A stretch of 64,000 nucleotides of DNA from Cellulomonas sp. SLBN-39 (lineage in GTDB: Bacteria > Actinomycetota > Actinomycetes > Actinomycetales > Cellulomonadaceae): NCBI RefSeq assembly GCF_006715865.1, contig NZ_VFOA01000001.1, forward strand, positions 868,001 to 932,000. Direction: 5' to 3'. The position numbers were made by a program, and so were the translations under genes. A model generated the notes under the pieces. It made no database searches. It worked only from the letters and a program-made list of their open reading frames with translations, and had not been told where the DNA came from. Each line of letters opens with the position of its first letter. The first letter of the stretch is position 1. This document shows, piece by piece, positions 43,801 through 51,398 of the stretch.

Positions 43801-43860
43801 CTGCTCGTCGCCGAGGCGGACGCCGCCGTGCCGGCACCGACGACCCGCCCTAGCGTGTGA
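40843..43860 (+). CDS. large ATP-binding LuxR family (LAL-type) transcriptional regulator
   Basis: A 1005-residue STAND regulator. The N-terminal ATPase has P-loop Gly-Gly-Asp-Ala-Gly-Val-Gly-Lys-Thr and Walker B Val-Val-Leu-Glu-Asp-Leu-His-Trp-Ala-Asp. Helical repeat arrays follow (about 380-920). The C-terminal LuxR helix-turn-helix (about 925-990) reads Leu-Thr-Ala-Arg-Glu-Ala-Glu-Val-Leu...Gly-Leu-Ser-Asn-Arg-Gln-Val. Ligand and regulon are unknown. ATG 40843 overlaps the small gene; GTG 40828, seven bases after GAGGAT, is an alternative leaderless start. Confidence 0.92.
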   Translation: MSTPFVARETQVRQLLDALDRARAGAPTCVVVGGDAGVGKTRLLHRAGTVAAAAGALVVTGHCVDLGEIGLPYLPFAEALGALRTQVPGTVDDVVAARPALARLVDGAPAGAGDAGADRLQLFEGVAEVLATAGTAEHPLVVVLEDLHWADASSRDLLRFLVSRLAGQHLLLVASYRADDVHRRHPWRGVLAELSRHPHVERLTLEAFTEEELRAFTTAALGRPLPDGVLRRVRERAEGNAYFTEELLEAGAESGDLPWSLADVLRARVEQLDPAALRLVQLASAAGRRVDEPLLRAAAQADAGGALAAPGAVDAALREAVAHHVLVGEDGRIAFRHALLAEAVHADLLPGEAAAAHRAYLDATRAAPDLASHAERAAHALAVPDVAVALAESWAAAQDARRLLAPTEELRHLEVALRLWDAVPGGARPGARPVGAPDGTDGSRDEVDPAGAPDRAEVLRQASWAASRAGAPERAVLLARAALDETGLTPRRRAALHTVVARHLLAVDRGREAMAEASAALAQVDHLAGGPTPERAWALATYARAAVNAGRDEEAEQTAEQAAQVARAVADAGAESDAMTTLAVLDRLDHAQSAGLLEQALARAVESQDLATELRTRYNLTSAHWSAGDLASAGRHAAEGVRVARRVGMAWAPHGVDLHMFRALVAYATGDLAPVPHPPADREAPAGAQALLRAVDLYAATARGDTDVLDRARSLRPWWSRDPLVTLIAGTNEADALTWAGQGRAAEQVAAEVLDGVTAWWSDRLLGAIRIGALALAGLAEETTAPGPAPADRDELLARADAWLVRAERAAREGRPHGGVLGPEGRAWLLRARAEHARAHGDADPDAWAQAVEAFGYGHRYEAARSRARLAEAALGVGDRAGAAREAGAALAEAVALGAEPLAEQVRALVRRGRLAVDDVRLPGTDVLTAREAEVLALVAQGLSNRQVGERLFISGKTVSVHVSNVLAKLGASGRTEAVSIAHRRGLLVAEADAAVPAPTTRPSV

Positions 43861-43863
43861 CCC

Positions 43864-44931
43864 ATGACACCTTCGGCGCCCGCGGTCGAGCTCGACGTGC
43901 GCGGTCGCACGGTGCGGGTCAGCAGTCCCGACCGCGTGGTGCTCCCGCAGCGCGGGTTCACCAAGCTCGACGTCGTGCAGCACTTCCTGGCCGTCGGCGA
44001 CGGCATCCTCGGAGCGCTGCTGCACCGGCCGACGACCCTGGAGCGGTGGCCGAAGGGCGTCGTCGAGGGTGCTCGCATGTCGACGCGCCAGGACTCCTCG
44101 GGCGACGCGTTCTACCAGAAGCGGGTCCCGCAGGGCGCTCCGGACTGGGTCGAGACGTCCCGCATCGCGTTCCCCAGCGGACGGACCGCCGACGAGGTCG
44201 CCCCCACCGAGCTGGCCGTCGTCGCGTGGGCCGCGAACCTCGGGACCCTGACGTTCCACCCCTGGCCGGTGGTCCGCGACGACGTGGAGCGGCCCGACCA
44301 GCTGCGGATCGACCTCGACCCGCAGCCCGGCACGGACTTCTCCGACGCCGTGCGCGTGGCCCCCCACGTGCGCGAGCTGCTCGCCGAGCACGGCCTGACG
44401 GGGTACCCCAAGACGTCCGGCGGGCGGGGCGTGCACGTGTTCGTGCCGATCGAGCCGCGGTGGACGTTCGTCGACGCGCGCCGGGCCACCATCGCGCTGG
44501 GCCGCGAGCTCGAACGACGCCTGCCCGACCAGGTCACGATGCGCTGGTGGAAGGAGGAGCGCGGCGCCACGATCTTCGTCGACTACAACCAGATGGCGCG
44601 CGACCGCACCATCGCGTCGGCGTACTCGGTGCGCGCCAACGCCCGCGGCACCGTGTCCGCCCCGGTCACGTGGGACGAGCTGCCCGACGTGCACCCCGAC
44701 GACTTCGACGTCGGCACCATGGCCGCGCGGTTCGCGCAGGTCGGGGACCTGTTCGCGCCGCTCGTGGCGCACGCCGCGCCGCGGTTCTCGATCGAGCCGC
44801 TGCTCGAGCTGGCCGACCGGCAGGAGCGGGACGAGGGCCACGGCGACCTGCCGTACCCGCCGGAGTACCCGAAGATGCCCGGCGAGCCCAAGCGCGTGCA
44901 GCCGTCACGCGACCGCGACCGCCCGCACTGA
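43864..44931 (+). CDS. stand-alone LigD polymerase domain (NHEJ primase-polymerase)
   Basis: A 355-residue archaeo-eukaryotic primase-type polymerase. Metal ligands are in Arg-Ile-Asp-Leu-Asp-Pro-Gln (about 157-163) and the family motif Lys-Thr-Ser-Gly-Gly-Arg-Gly-Val-His-Val-Phe follows near residue 183. It lacks the ligase and phosphoesterase parts of LigD, and no ku gene is in the window. ATG 43864 lies seven bases after TAGCGT, which itself overlaps the stop codon of the LuxR-type gene. Role in end joining is by family. Confidence 0.92.
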   Translation: MTPSAPAVELDVRGRTVRVSSPDRVVLPQRGFTKLDVVQHFLAVGDGILGALLHRPTTLERWPKGVVEGARMSTRQDSSGDAFYQKRVPQGAPDWVETSRIAFPSGRTADEVAPTELAVVAWAANLGTLTFHPWPVVRDDVERPDQLRIDLDPQPGTDFSDAVRVAPHVRELLAEHGLTGYPKTSGGRGVHVFVPIEPRWTFVDARRATIALGRELERRLPDQVTMRWWKEERGATIFVDYNQMARDRTIASAYSVRANARGTVSAPVTWDELPDVHPDDFDVGTMAARFAQVGDLFAPLVAHAAPRFSIEPLLELADRQERDEGHGDLPYPPEYPKMPGEPKRVQPSRDRDRPH

Positions 44932-45025
44932 GACGACCCGCACGGAGGCCACCCGCACCGCGCCGCCCGACCGGACTGCCTGCACGGACGAGCGGCCCGC
45001 CGACGCGGCCGACGGCGGCGCCTGG

Positions 45026-46045
45026 TCAGCCGCGGAACTCGTAGTGCCAGTACTCCGGGTTGGAGCCGCCGCGCTGCGCCCACGACGGCGACACCCACCC
45101 GTACGCGGGCCCGTTCGCCACGAGCCACGCCCGCGCCGGGGAGTCCCACCCGTACGTGCACGGCAGCTCCGGCACGTCGAGCGCCAGCCCCGTGCCGTGC
45201 GACGACGTGCCGGGCACCGCCGCCACCGACCCGAGCGCGGCGCGCATCGCCACCTGCGTGTCGTAGTCGCGGTACGCGAGGTCGAGCGCCAGGTCGTGCC
45301 CCAGCGCCGCCCGGAACGCGACGTTGAGCCGCTCGAGCGCGGCGGTCGCGTCGGCCCGCAGGTAGAACGGCGTGCCGCGGGAGTCGGTCGTCCACGAGAC
45401 CGCGGACAGCATCTGCGGCGTCAGCCGACCGTTGGAGCCGTCCCCGCCCTCCGTCGGCGTGGACGTGTAGAACGCCGGGCCGGAGTACGTCGTCCCGCAG
45501 CCGGCCGCCGGCGCGTCCCCGTCCCCGTCCGTGCCGGCCCCCGGGGCTGCTGCGGCCGCGGCGGCAGCGGCCGCAGCTGCTGCGGCAGCGGCCTCGTCGG
45601 CCTCGCGCCGCGCACCCACGGCCTCCTCCACGGCCGTCCGGGCCTCCACGAGGCGTGCCGTCGCGGCACGCATGGCCGCCGCCGACGCCGGCCCGCCGGG
45701 GACCGCGTCGATCGCGGCCGCCAGCGCGAGACGGGCCGTGTCGTCGGCCACCTGGCCGTCGCTCTCGTCGAGCACGGTGCGCGACGCCTCGACCTCCGCC
45801 TCCAGCGCGGGGCGTGCGGCGGCGAGCACCCCGTCGGTGCCCGACGCCCCGAGAACGCCCACCGCGAGCCCCGCCGCGGCGGCCTCCGCGTGCGCGGCGC
45901 CGACGGCCTCGTCGACCCGCTCCTGCGCCTGCAGCCGCGCGTCCGCGGCCTCGCGGTGCTGCGCGACCGACCACGCCCACGCCCCGGCGCCGCCGCCCAG
46001 GGCGAACGAGGCGGCGGTCACGGCGGCGACAGCAGCACGACGCAC
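45026..46045 (-). CDS. secreted M15B D-alanyl-D-alanine carboxypeptidase-like protein, second copy
   Basis: A 339-residue exported protein from GTG 46045, with GGGGGG upstream and a TACCGT box at 46106-46101. Signal/anchor at about 5-28, an Ala-rich helical region with an 18-residue-plus Ala run near 160-180, then a VanY-type domain with Ser-Ser-His-Gly-Thr-Gly-Leu-Ala-Leu-Asp and Trp-His-Tyr-Glu-Phe (Zn ligands His, Asp, His). It parallels the gene at 26813-28066. A longer frame to ATG 46153 would overlap the divergent gene and is not preferred. Confidence 0.85.
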   Translation of the reverse strand: MRRAAVAAVTAASFALGGGAGAWAWSVAQHREAADARLQAQERVDEAVGAAHAEAAAAGLAVGVLGASGTDGVLAAARPALEAEVEASRTVLDESDGQVADDTARLALAAAIDAVPGGPASAAAMRAATARLVEARTAVEEAVGARREADEAAAAAAAAAAAAAAAAPGAGTDGDGDAPAAGCGTTYSGPAFYTSTPTEGGDGSNGRLTPQMLSAVSWTTDSRGTPFYLRADATAALERLNVAFRAALGHDLALDLAYRDYDTQVAMRAALGSVAAVPGTSSHGTGLALDVPELPCTYGWDSPARAWLVANGPAYGWVSPSWAQRGGSNPEYWHYEFRG

Positions 46046-46151
46046 GGTCGGACCCCCCGGTCGGCTCGGCGGCGCCGCACCCGCGGCACCCGTCGCGGCC
46101 ACGGTAGCCGAGGACGCCCGCGCGGTGCCCGACGGGTGAGAACGTGGGCGC

Positions 46152-47381
46152 ATGCACGCGACACCGGCGCCCCGCCTCAAGGCCCGCACCGCGCCGACCG
46201 ATGCCTCCGGCATGGACAGCGCCACCACCACCCTCGGGCGCACCCCGTCCGACCCGTCCGCCCCCGTCGGCGACGCCGCGGACGAGACCGCCGCCCCGAC
46301 CGCTGACCAGCCCGTCGGCGCTCGCGACCACGGCACCGACGTCCCCGCCGGGGACCCTGCCGACCCCGCGGCCACGACGCGCGCGCTGAGCCCGGTGGAG
46401 AACCTGCACCTCGACCGCCTGCGCGTGTGGCTGCGCGAGGACGGCGTCGACACCGCCGACCCCGCGTCGCTGGCGGCCCGGTGGGCGGACCTGCTCGCCC
46501 GGCACGCCGCCGACGCCCCCGCGCCGACCGGTGCGGTGGCCGCCCTCGGCATCGCCGTCGGCGACGTGCTCGTGTCCCGCGCACCCGGCGCCACCTGGGT
46601 GATGTGCGCGGGGCCTGACGGGGCGACGCCCGGCGTCGTGCACCCCGACCGGCCGTCCGCACCCGTCCTCGCCGTGCTCGACGCGCACGCCCGGTGGCGG
46701 GCCCGCGCGCAGGACTGGGTGCCGGGCTACGTCGACCGCGCGGTGGCGCACCTCACGGGCCCGTCGACGGCAGTCACGTCGGCCGCCGGTCCCGTCCCGA
46801 GCCCCGTCCCCGCGGCGCACGTGCCCGCTCCCGCCGACGCGGCGGGCGCAGTGCCTGCGGCCGCCGACGCGGCCGACCCCGCTCCCGTGGCCCAGGCGAC
46901 ACCGGCTCCCGCGCCGACCGCGCTCCCCTCCCGCCGTCGGGCACGTCCCGACACCGGGCCCGCCACCTCCCCGGCCGTCGAAGGCGCCCTGCCCGGCCCC
47001 GACGCGCTCCCCCACCGTCCGTCGGAGACGGTGCTCGACCTCGCACTGCGCTCTCTCGAGCGCGCACTCGCGCGCGCCGTCGCCGACCCCGCCGGCGTGG
47101 GCGCGTTCGTCAGCGTGCGGGACGCCTCCGGGCTGCGCACCACCGACCTCGACGGGCCCGACGCCCTGGCCCAGGCGCGCGAGCAGGCGCGCCGCAGCGG
47201 TGCCGACGAGGCCGCGGTGGCGTGGGCGGAGCCGCACGACGGCGGGTCCCGCGTGGTCGTCGACGCCTCCGCCGCGGGCGAGGTCGGCATTCGGGTCGCC
47301 CACGCGTTCGCAGCCGACGCGGACGGCGGCCGCGAGGTCGGTGGCCCGCTCGTGCTGGGCCAGGCGGCACCGCTGCTCTGA
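46152..47381 (+). CDS. long DUF3806-like protein
   Basis: A 409-residue protein. The DUF3806-like core (about 80-200) has Gly-Ile-Ala-Val-Gly-Asp-Val-Leu and Trp-Val-Met-Cys, parallel to the 33235-33897 protein. It is flanked by Pro/Ala-rich linkers and a C-terminal Ala/Val-rich domain (about 290-409). ATG 46152 lies six bases after GAACGT, close to the leaderless pattern. It is divergent from the M15 gene with a 106-base promoter region between them. Function unknown. Confidence 0.75.
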   Translation: MHATPAPRLKARTAPTDASGMDSATTTLGRTPSDPSAPVGDAADETAAPTADQPVGARDHGTDVPAGDPADPAATTRALSPVENLHLDRLRVWLREDGVDTADPASLAARWADLLARHAADAPAPTGAVAALGIAVGDVLVSRAPGATWVMCAGPDGATPGVVHPDRPSAPVLAVLDAHARWRARAQDWVPGYVDRAVAHLTGPSTAVTSAAGPVPSPVPAAHVPAPADAAGAVPAAADAADPAPVAQATPAPAPTALPSRRRARPDTGPATSPAVEGALPGPDALPHRPSETVLDLALRSLERALARAVADPAGVGAFVSVRDASGLRTTDLDGPDALAQAREQARRSGADEAAVAWAEPHDGGSRVVVDASAAGEVGIRVAHAFAADADGGREVGGPLVLGQAAPLL

Positions 47382-47387
47382 CGCACC

Positions 47388-47425
47388 GCGGCCCCGCCCC
47401 GGCCCACCGGTCGGGGCGGGGCCGC
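47388..47425. terminator. hairpin between convergent genes
   Basis: GCGGCCCCGCCCC (47388-47400) pairs perfectly with GGGGCGGGGCCGC (47413-47425). It lies seven bases past the DUF3806-like stop and just past the stop of the small gene on the other strand, so it can serve both. Confidence 0.8.
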
Positions 47426-47430
47426 GCGCG

Positions 47431-47646
47431 TCAGGACGCGTGCCGGTAGCGGAAGTCCTCGGCGATCTGCTGCGCCTGCATCATCACGAGCCCGCGGTAG
47501 GACTCGTAGAGCTGCGTGATCCGCAGGTCGGTGGCGCCGCGGTCACGCGCGCACATCCACGCCAGCCGCGCGACCCGGATGTCCTCGTCGGTCACGTCGA
47601 CCAGCCACTCGTCGTCAGCCCCCCCGGGCCGGATCTGCTCCGCCAT
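47431..47646 (-). CDS. small conserved protein of unknown function
   Basis: A 71-residue protein from ATG 47646; CAGCAT lies six bases upstream, near the leaderless pattern. It contains Asp-Glu-Asp-Ile-Arg-Val-Ala-Arg-Leu-Ala-Trp and Leu-Tyr-Glu-Ser-Tyr-Arg-Gly, an acidic helical protein with no membrane segment. Not recognised. Confidence 0.65.
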   Translation of the reverse strand: MAEQIRPGGADDEWLVDVTDEDIRVARLAWMCARDRGATDLRITQLYESYRGLVMMQAQQIAEDFRYRHAS

Positions 47647-47789
47647 GGCGCCATGCTGGACCCGGCAAGCGGATTCCGGCCCGGCGACGCGCACATCTCA
47701 CCCGGGACCTCACTCCCTGGTGGGGCACTGAATCGTGTGGTCACCCGACGGCCACGACTGCGGTCGGGCGGACGTGTGACCCGGGCATG

Positions 47790-47824
47790 ACGAAGGCCCG
47801 GCACCTGGGGTGCCGGGCCTTCGT
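47790..47824 (-). terminator. terminator of tRNA-Thr
   Basis: A perfect 16-bp stem (47790-47805 with 47809-47824) with a 3-nt loop, beginning six bases past the tRNA 3' end on the minus strand. Confidence 0.85.
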
Positions 47825-47829
47825 CGCGG

Positions 47830-47902
47830 AGCCGCCTAAGGGAATCGAACCCTTGACCTTCTCATTACGAGTGAGACGCTCTGCCGACTGAGCTAAGGCG
47901 GC
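47830..47902 (-). tRNA. tRNA-Thr (anticodon CGT)
   Basis: The minus strand folds into a standard cloverleaf: acceptor GCCGCCT paired with AGGCGGC, D arm with AGCTCAGTCGGCAGAGC, anticodon arm CTCAC...TGAG with anticodon CGT at 47869-47867, and T arm with GGTTCGATTCC. Base 47830 gives discriminator U. It reads ACG threonine codons, frequent in this GC-rich genome. CCA is only partly encoded. A strong terminator follows. Confidence 0.97.
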
Positions 47903-47988
47903 GTCGTCGTCACCGACCGCCCCTCACGGGACCGGGCGGAGCACGGCGAGCGCGCCCACTGTACCCGGCACCGGCCGGGTCACCAAAG

Positions 47989-49506
47989 TCAGCAGCGGGT
48001 GCCGTCCTGCGGGGCCTCGCCCGTGAGGAGGTACTGGTCGACGGCGTCGGCGATGCAGTCGTTCGAGCGGCCGTACGCGGTGTGCCCCTCGCCCTCGTAG
48101 GTCAGCAGCACGCCCGAGCTGAGGATGTCCGCGAGCTCCTCGGCCCACACGTACGGGGTCGCCGGGTCGTTGGTCGTGCCGATGACGACGATCGGGGCCG
48201 CGCCCTCGGCGGCGTACGAGTCGAGGGGGCCGACCTCCGGCACGGGCCACCGCGCGCACGACGCGCCGCCGTACGAGAAGAACTGCCCCACGGTCGGTGC
48301 GACCGCGCTGATCTGCTCGGCGGCCGCGCGCATGTCCGCCACGTCCGAGGACGGACGCGCGTCGAGGCACGTGATGGCCGCGAACGCCTCGTTCTGGTTC
48401 GAGTCGTACGAGCCGTCCTCCAGCCGCCCCAGGTACTGGTCCGCGAGCTGCAGCAGCACCGAGCCGTCCGCCTGCTGGGTGGCCGCGGCCAGCGCCTGCG
48501 TCAGCGCGGGCCACAGCTGCTCCGCGTAGAGGGGCATCGCCACGCCGTAGAACGCCAGGGACTGCGTCAGCGGGCGACCCTGGTCCGTGGGCAGCGGGCT
48601 GTCGCCGACCCGGTCCAGCAGCGCGCGGATCTGCCCCATGCCGGCGTCGACGTCACCGGTCAGCGGGCAGCCCGCCCCGGCCTGGCAGTCGGCGACGTAC
48701 GCGCGCAGCGCGCTCTCGAACCCCTCCGCCTGGCCCGCGGCCAGCTCACCGGAGTCGATCGTCGGGTTGAGCGCACCGTCGAGCACCATCCGCCCGACCC
48801 GCTCCGGGAACAGCGCCGCGTACGTCGCCCCCAGGTCCGTGCCGTAGGAGTACCCGAGGTACGTCAGGGCGTCGTCGCCCAGCACCGCGCGCACCACGTC
48901 CATGTCGCGCGCCGAGGACGCCGTGTCGACGTGCCCCAGCACGGGACCCGTCTGCTCCAGGCACGCCTCGCCGAACGCCCCGTTGCGCGCCATGGCCTCC
49001 TCGAGGCCCTCGTCCGTGCTCAGGTCGCCCGACCACGCGAAGAACTCGTCGAGCTCGGTCGGCCCCACGCACGTCACGGGTGCGGACGCCTCGACGCCGC
49101 GGGGGTCGACGGCCACCAGGTCGTACTCGGCCAGCACCTCCGCGCTCACGAGCAGCTGGAACGACGAGAGGAACGAGATCGCGCTCACGCCCGGCCCGCC
49201 CGGGTTGACCAGCAGCGATCCGACCGGGTCGCCGTCGGTGGCCGGCGCGCGCTCGACGGCGACGGTGATCGTCTCCCCCGCGGGGTCGGACCAGTCGAGC
49301 GGGACGACGACGTCGGTGCACTCGTTGTCGCCGCAGACCGTCCACTCCGGCGTCTGCCCGTAGTACGTCGCCAGCTCGGGCGGCACGTCGGCCGCGGCGG
49401 ACGACGTCGGCGCCGTGGCCTGGTGCTTGGGCGCGGCGCAGCCTGTGGCGGCGAGGAGGAGGACGACGACGAGGGCGCACCGTCGCAGGACGGCGGGGGT
49501 CGGCAT
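47989..49506 (-). CDS. secreted alpha/beta hydrolase, tripeptidyl-aminopeptidase-like lipoprotein
   Basis: A 505-residue exported hydrolase (TAP/SlpD-SlpE type). A lipobox Leu-Ala-Ala-Thr-Gly-Cys (about 18-23) ends the signal. Oxyanion region Asn-Pro-Gly-Gly-Pro-Gly, nucleophile in Gly-Tyr-Ser-Tyr-Gly, and late His in Gly-Glu-Gly-His-Thr. Several Cys suggest disulfides. ATG 49506 is seven bases after TACGGT, so leaderless. The holB / tmk genes follow the usual actinobacterial order on the same strand. Confidence 0.92.
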   Translation of the reverse strand: MPTPAVLRRCALVVVLLLAATGCAAPKHQATAPTSSAAADVPPELATYYGQTPEWTVCGDNECTDVVVPLDWSDPAGETITVAVERAPATDGDPVGSLLVNPGGPGVSAISFLSSFQLLVSAEVLAEYDLVAVDPRGVEASAPVTCVGPTELDEFFAWSGDLSTDEGLEEAMARNGAFGEACLEQTGPVLGHVDTASSARDMDVVRAVLGDDALTYLGYSYGTDLGATYAALFPERVGRMVLDGALNPTIDSGELAAGQAEGFESALRAYVADCQAGAGCPLTGDVDAGMGQIRALLDRVGDSPLPTDQGRPLTQSLAFYGVAMPLYAEQLWPALTQALAAATQQADGSVLLQLADQYLGRLEDGSYDSNQNEAFAAITCLDARPSSDVADMRAAAEQISAVAPTVGQFFSYGGASCARWPVPEVGPLDSYAAEGAAPIVVIGTTNDPATPYVWAEELADILSSGVLLTYEGEGHTAYGRSNDCIADAVDQYLLTGEAPQDGTRC

Positions 49507-49574
49507 GGCGCCTACCGTAACCTGCACGGCGCGCACGTCTCGCGCGCTGCCCGCCCCCGCACCCGGGTGCCGGC

Positions 49575-50711
49575 TCAGGCCTGCGGCCGGAGCGCGATCG
49601 CCATCGCCTCCACCGCCAGCAGCGGTGCCACGTTGCCCGCCAGCCGCGTGCGCGCCTGGCCCACGGCGTCCATGCGGCGCAGCGTCTGCTCGGGCGTGCT
49701 CGCCGCTGCCAGGGCCCGCACGTCCGGCTCCTGCTCGACGTTCACCAGGTCGACGCCCGCGCCGAGCTGCACGACGAGCACGTCGCGGTACAGCGAGAGC
49801 AGGTCGACCATGGCGCGGTCGAGCACGTCGCGCTGCGCACGGGTCGCCCGCCGCTTCTGCTCCTCCTCGAGCTGACGCACCTGGGCACGCAGCGCCGGCG
49901 GCAGCGTCGCGGCCCCCTCGGCGCCCAGCTGGCGCAGCAGCTCGTTCTTCTCCTGCGCGTCGCGCTCCTCCGTCGCCGCCTTCGCGTCGGCCTGCGCCGT
50001 CTCGACCAGCTCGCCGGCCGCGAGCACCGCGTCGCCGACGCCCCGCACGCGCGACGCGAGGCCCAGCACCTGCGCGCGACGCTCACGGGCCTGCTCGTCG
50101 CGGGCCAGGCGCCGGGCCACACCGATGTGGGACTGCGCCGCGCGGGCCGCCACCGCCGCCGTGCGCGGGTCGATCCCGTCCCGGCGCACCAGCAGCTCGA
50201 CGACCGCCTCGACCGGCGGCACCCGGAGCGCGACCGAGCGGCTGCGCGAGCGGATCGTGACCAGCACGTCCTCGGGGCTCGGTGCGCACAGCAGCCACAC
50301 CGTGCGCGCCGGCGGCTCCTCCACCGCCTTGAGCAGGACGTTCGCGCTCTGGTCGTTGAACCGGTCGGCGTCCTCGACCACGATGACGCGCCACCGCCCC
50401 TGCGACGGGGAGCGCTGCGCGAGCTCGACCAGCGGACGCGTCGCGTCCACGCGGATGAAGACGCCCTCGGTGGCGACGAGCGTCACGTCCGGGTGCGTGC
50501 CGCCCAGCACGGTCGTGCACGCGTGGCAGTGCCCGCAGCCGCCCTGCTCGCACTGCAGCGCGGCCGCGAACGCGCGGGCCGCGTTCGACCGTCCGGACCC
50601 CGGCGGGCCCGTGAGCAGCCACGCGTGCGTCATCGCGGCAGGGTCGTCGACCGCCCGCCGCAGCACCTCGACCGCGGGCTCCTGCCCGACGAGGTCGTCC
50701 CAGACGCTCAC
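49575..50711 (-). CDS. holB: DNA polymerase III delta' subunit
   Basis: A 378-residue clamp-loader subunit. Zinc module Cys-X5-Cys-X2-Cys-X2-Cys (Cys-Glu-Gln-Gly-Gly-Cys-Gly-His-Cys) sits at about 53-66. P-loop reads Gly-Pro-Pro-Gly-Ser-Gly-Arg-Ser, with Arg for Lys, as expected for a delta' that does not hydrolyse ATP. Glu-Asp-Ala-Asp-Arg and Ser-Arg-Ser-Arg-Ser (SRC-like) follow. GTG 50711 overlaps the tmk stop by four bases. It helps load the beta clamp. Confidence 0.95.
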   Translation of the reverse strand: MSVWDDLVGQEPAVEVLRRAVDDPAAMTHAWLLTGPPGSGRSNAARAFAAALQCEQGGCGHCHACTTVLGGTHPDVTLVATEGVFIRVDATRPLVELAQRSPSQGRWRVIVVEDADRFNDQSANVLLKAVEEPPARTVWLLCAPSPEDVLVTIRSRSRSVALRVPPVEAVVELLVRRDGIDPRTAAVAARAAQSHIGVARRLARDEQARERRAQVLGLASRVRGVGDAVLAAGELVETAQADAKAATEERDAQEKNELLRQLGAEGAATLPPALRAQVRQLEEEQKRRATRAQRDVLDRAMVDLLSLYRDVLVVQLGAGVDLVNVEQEPDVRALAAASTPEQTLRRMDAVGQARTRLAGNVAPLLAVEAMAIALRPQA

Positions 50712-51337
50712 GCGCCCGCGCCGGCCCGGGGCAGCGCCGCGAGCCGCTGCTGCACCTGCGCGGCCACGACCTCCGGGGGCTGCGCCGCGTCGATGACGAC
50801 CCACCGGCCCGGGTCGGCCGCGGCACGGTCGAGGAACGCCTGCCGCGTCCGGCGGTGGAACTCGTCGCCCGCGGACTCCAGCCGGTCCGGGTCGCCCGTC
50901 AGCCGCGCGAGACCCACCACGGGGTCGAGGTCGAGCAGGACCGTCAGGTCGGGCAGCAGCCCGTCGACCGCCCAGAGGTTGAGCCGCTCCACCTCGTCGG
51001 CACCCAGGTCGCGCCCCGTGCCCTGGTACGCGACCGACGAGTCCAGGTACCGGTCCGTCACGACCGCCGCGCCCCGGGCGAGCGCCGGTCGCACGACCGA
51101 CGCCACGTGGTGGGCGCGGTCGGTGGCGTACAGCAGCGCCTCGGTCCGGGGGTCCAGGTCGTCGCCGTGCAGCACGGCCTGCCGCAGCTCGAGGCCCAGG
51201 GGCGTGCCCCCGGGCTCGCGCGTCACCACGACCTCGTGCCCCTGCGCGGTCAGGTGCCGGGCCAGCAGGACGACCTGCGTCGACTTGCCGACACCGTCCC
51301 CGCCCTCGAACGAGACGAACACTCCACGGGCGGTCAC
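50708..51337 (-). CDS. tmk: thymidylate kinase
   Basis: A 209-residue kinase making dTDP. P-loop Phe-Glu-Gly-Gly-Asp-Gly-Val-Gly-Lys-Ser-Thr at about 10-20, Asp-Arg-Tyr at about 99-101, and the LID-type Arg-Arg-Thr-Arg near 165. GTG 51337 lies six bases after TAGCCT, so it is probably leaderless. It is coupled to holB through GTGA. Confidence 0.96.
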   Translation of the reverse strand: MTARGVFVSFEGGDGVGKSTQVVLLARHLTAQGHEVVVTREPGGTPLGLELRQAVLHGDDLDPRTEALLYATDRAHHVASVVRPALARGAAVVTDRYLDSSVAYQGTGRDLGADEVERLNLWAVDGLLPDLTVLLDLDPVVGLARLTGDPDRLESAGDEFHRRTRQAFLDRAAADPGRWVVIDAAQPPEVVAAQVQQRLAALPRAGAGA

Positions 51338-51398
51338 GGCGCCAGGCTAGCGGCAGCCGCCGACGCGCGACGTCCCCGGACGGCGGGCGTCGCGCGCG

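Noticed and set aside
40639..44841. A 1400-codon antisense frame across the LuxR-type and LigD-polymerase genes
   Set aside because: It crosses two well-supported genes on the other strand and has only composition-driven residues.
46151..46154. GCATGC giving start codons on both strands for the M15 and DUF3806-like genes
   Set aside because: Overlapping divergent starts would leave no promoter; GTG 46045 with a ribosome site and a TACCGT box is the better M15 start.
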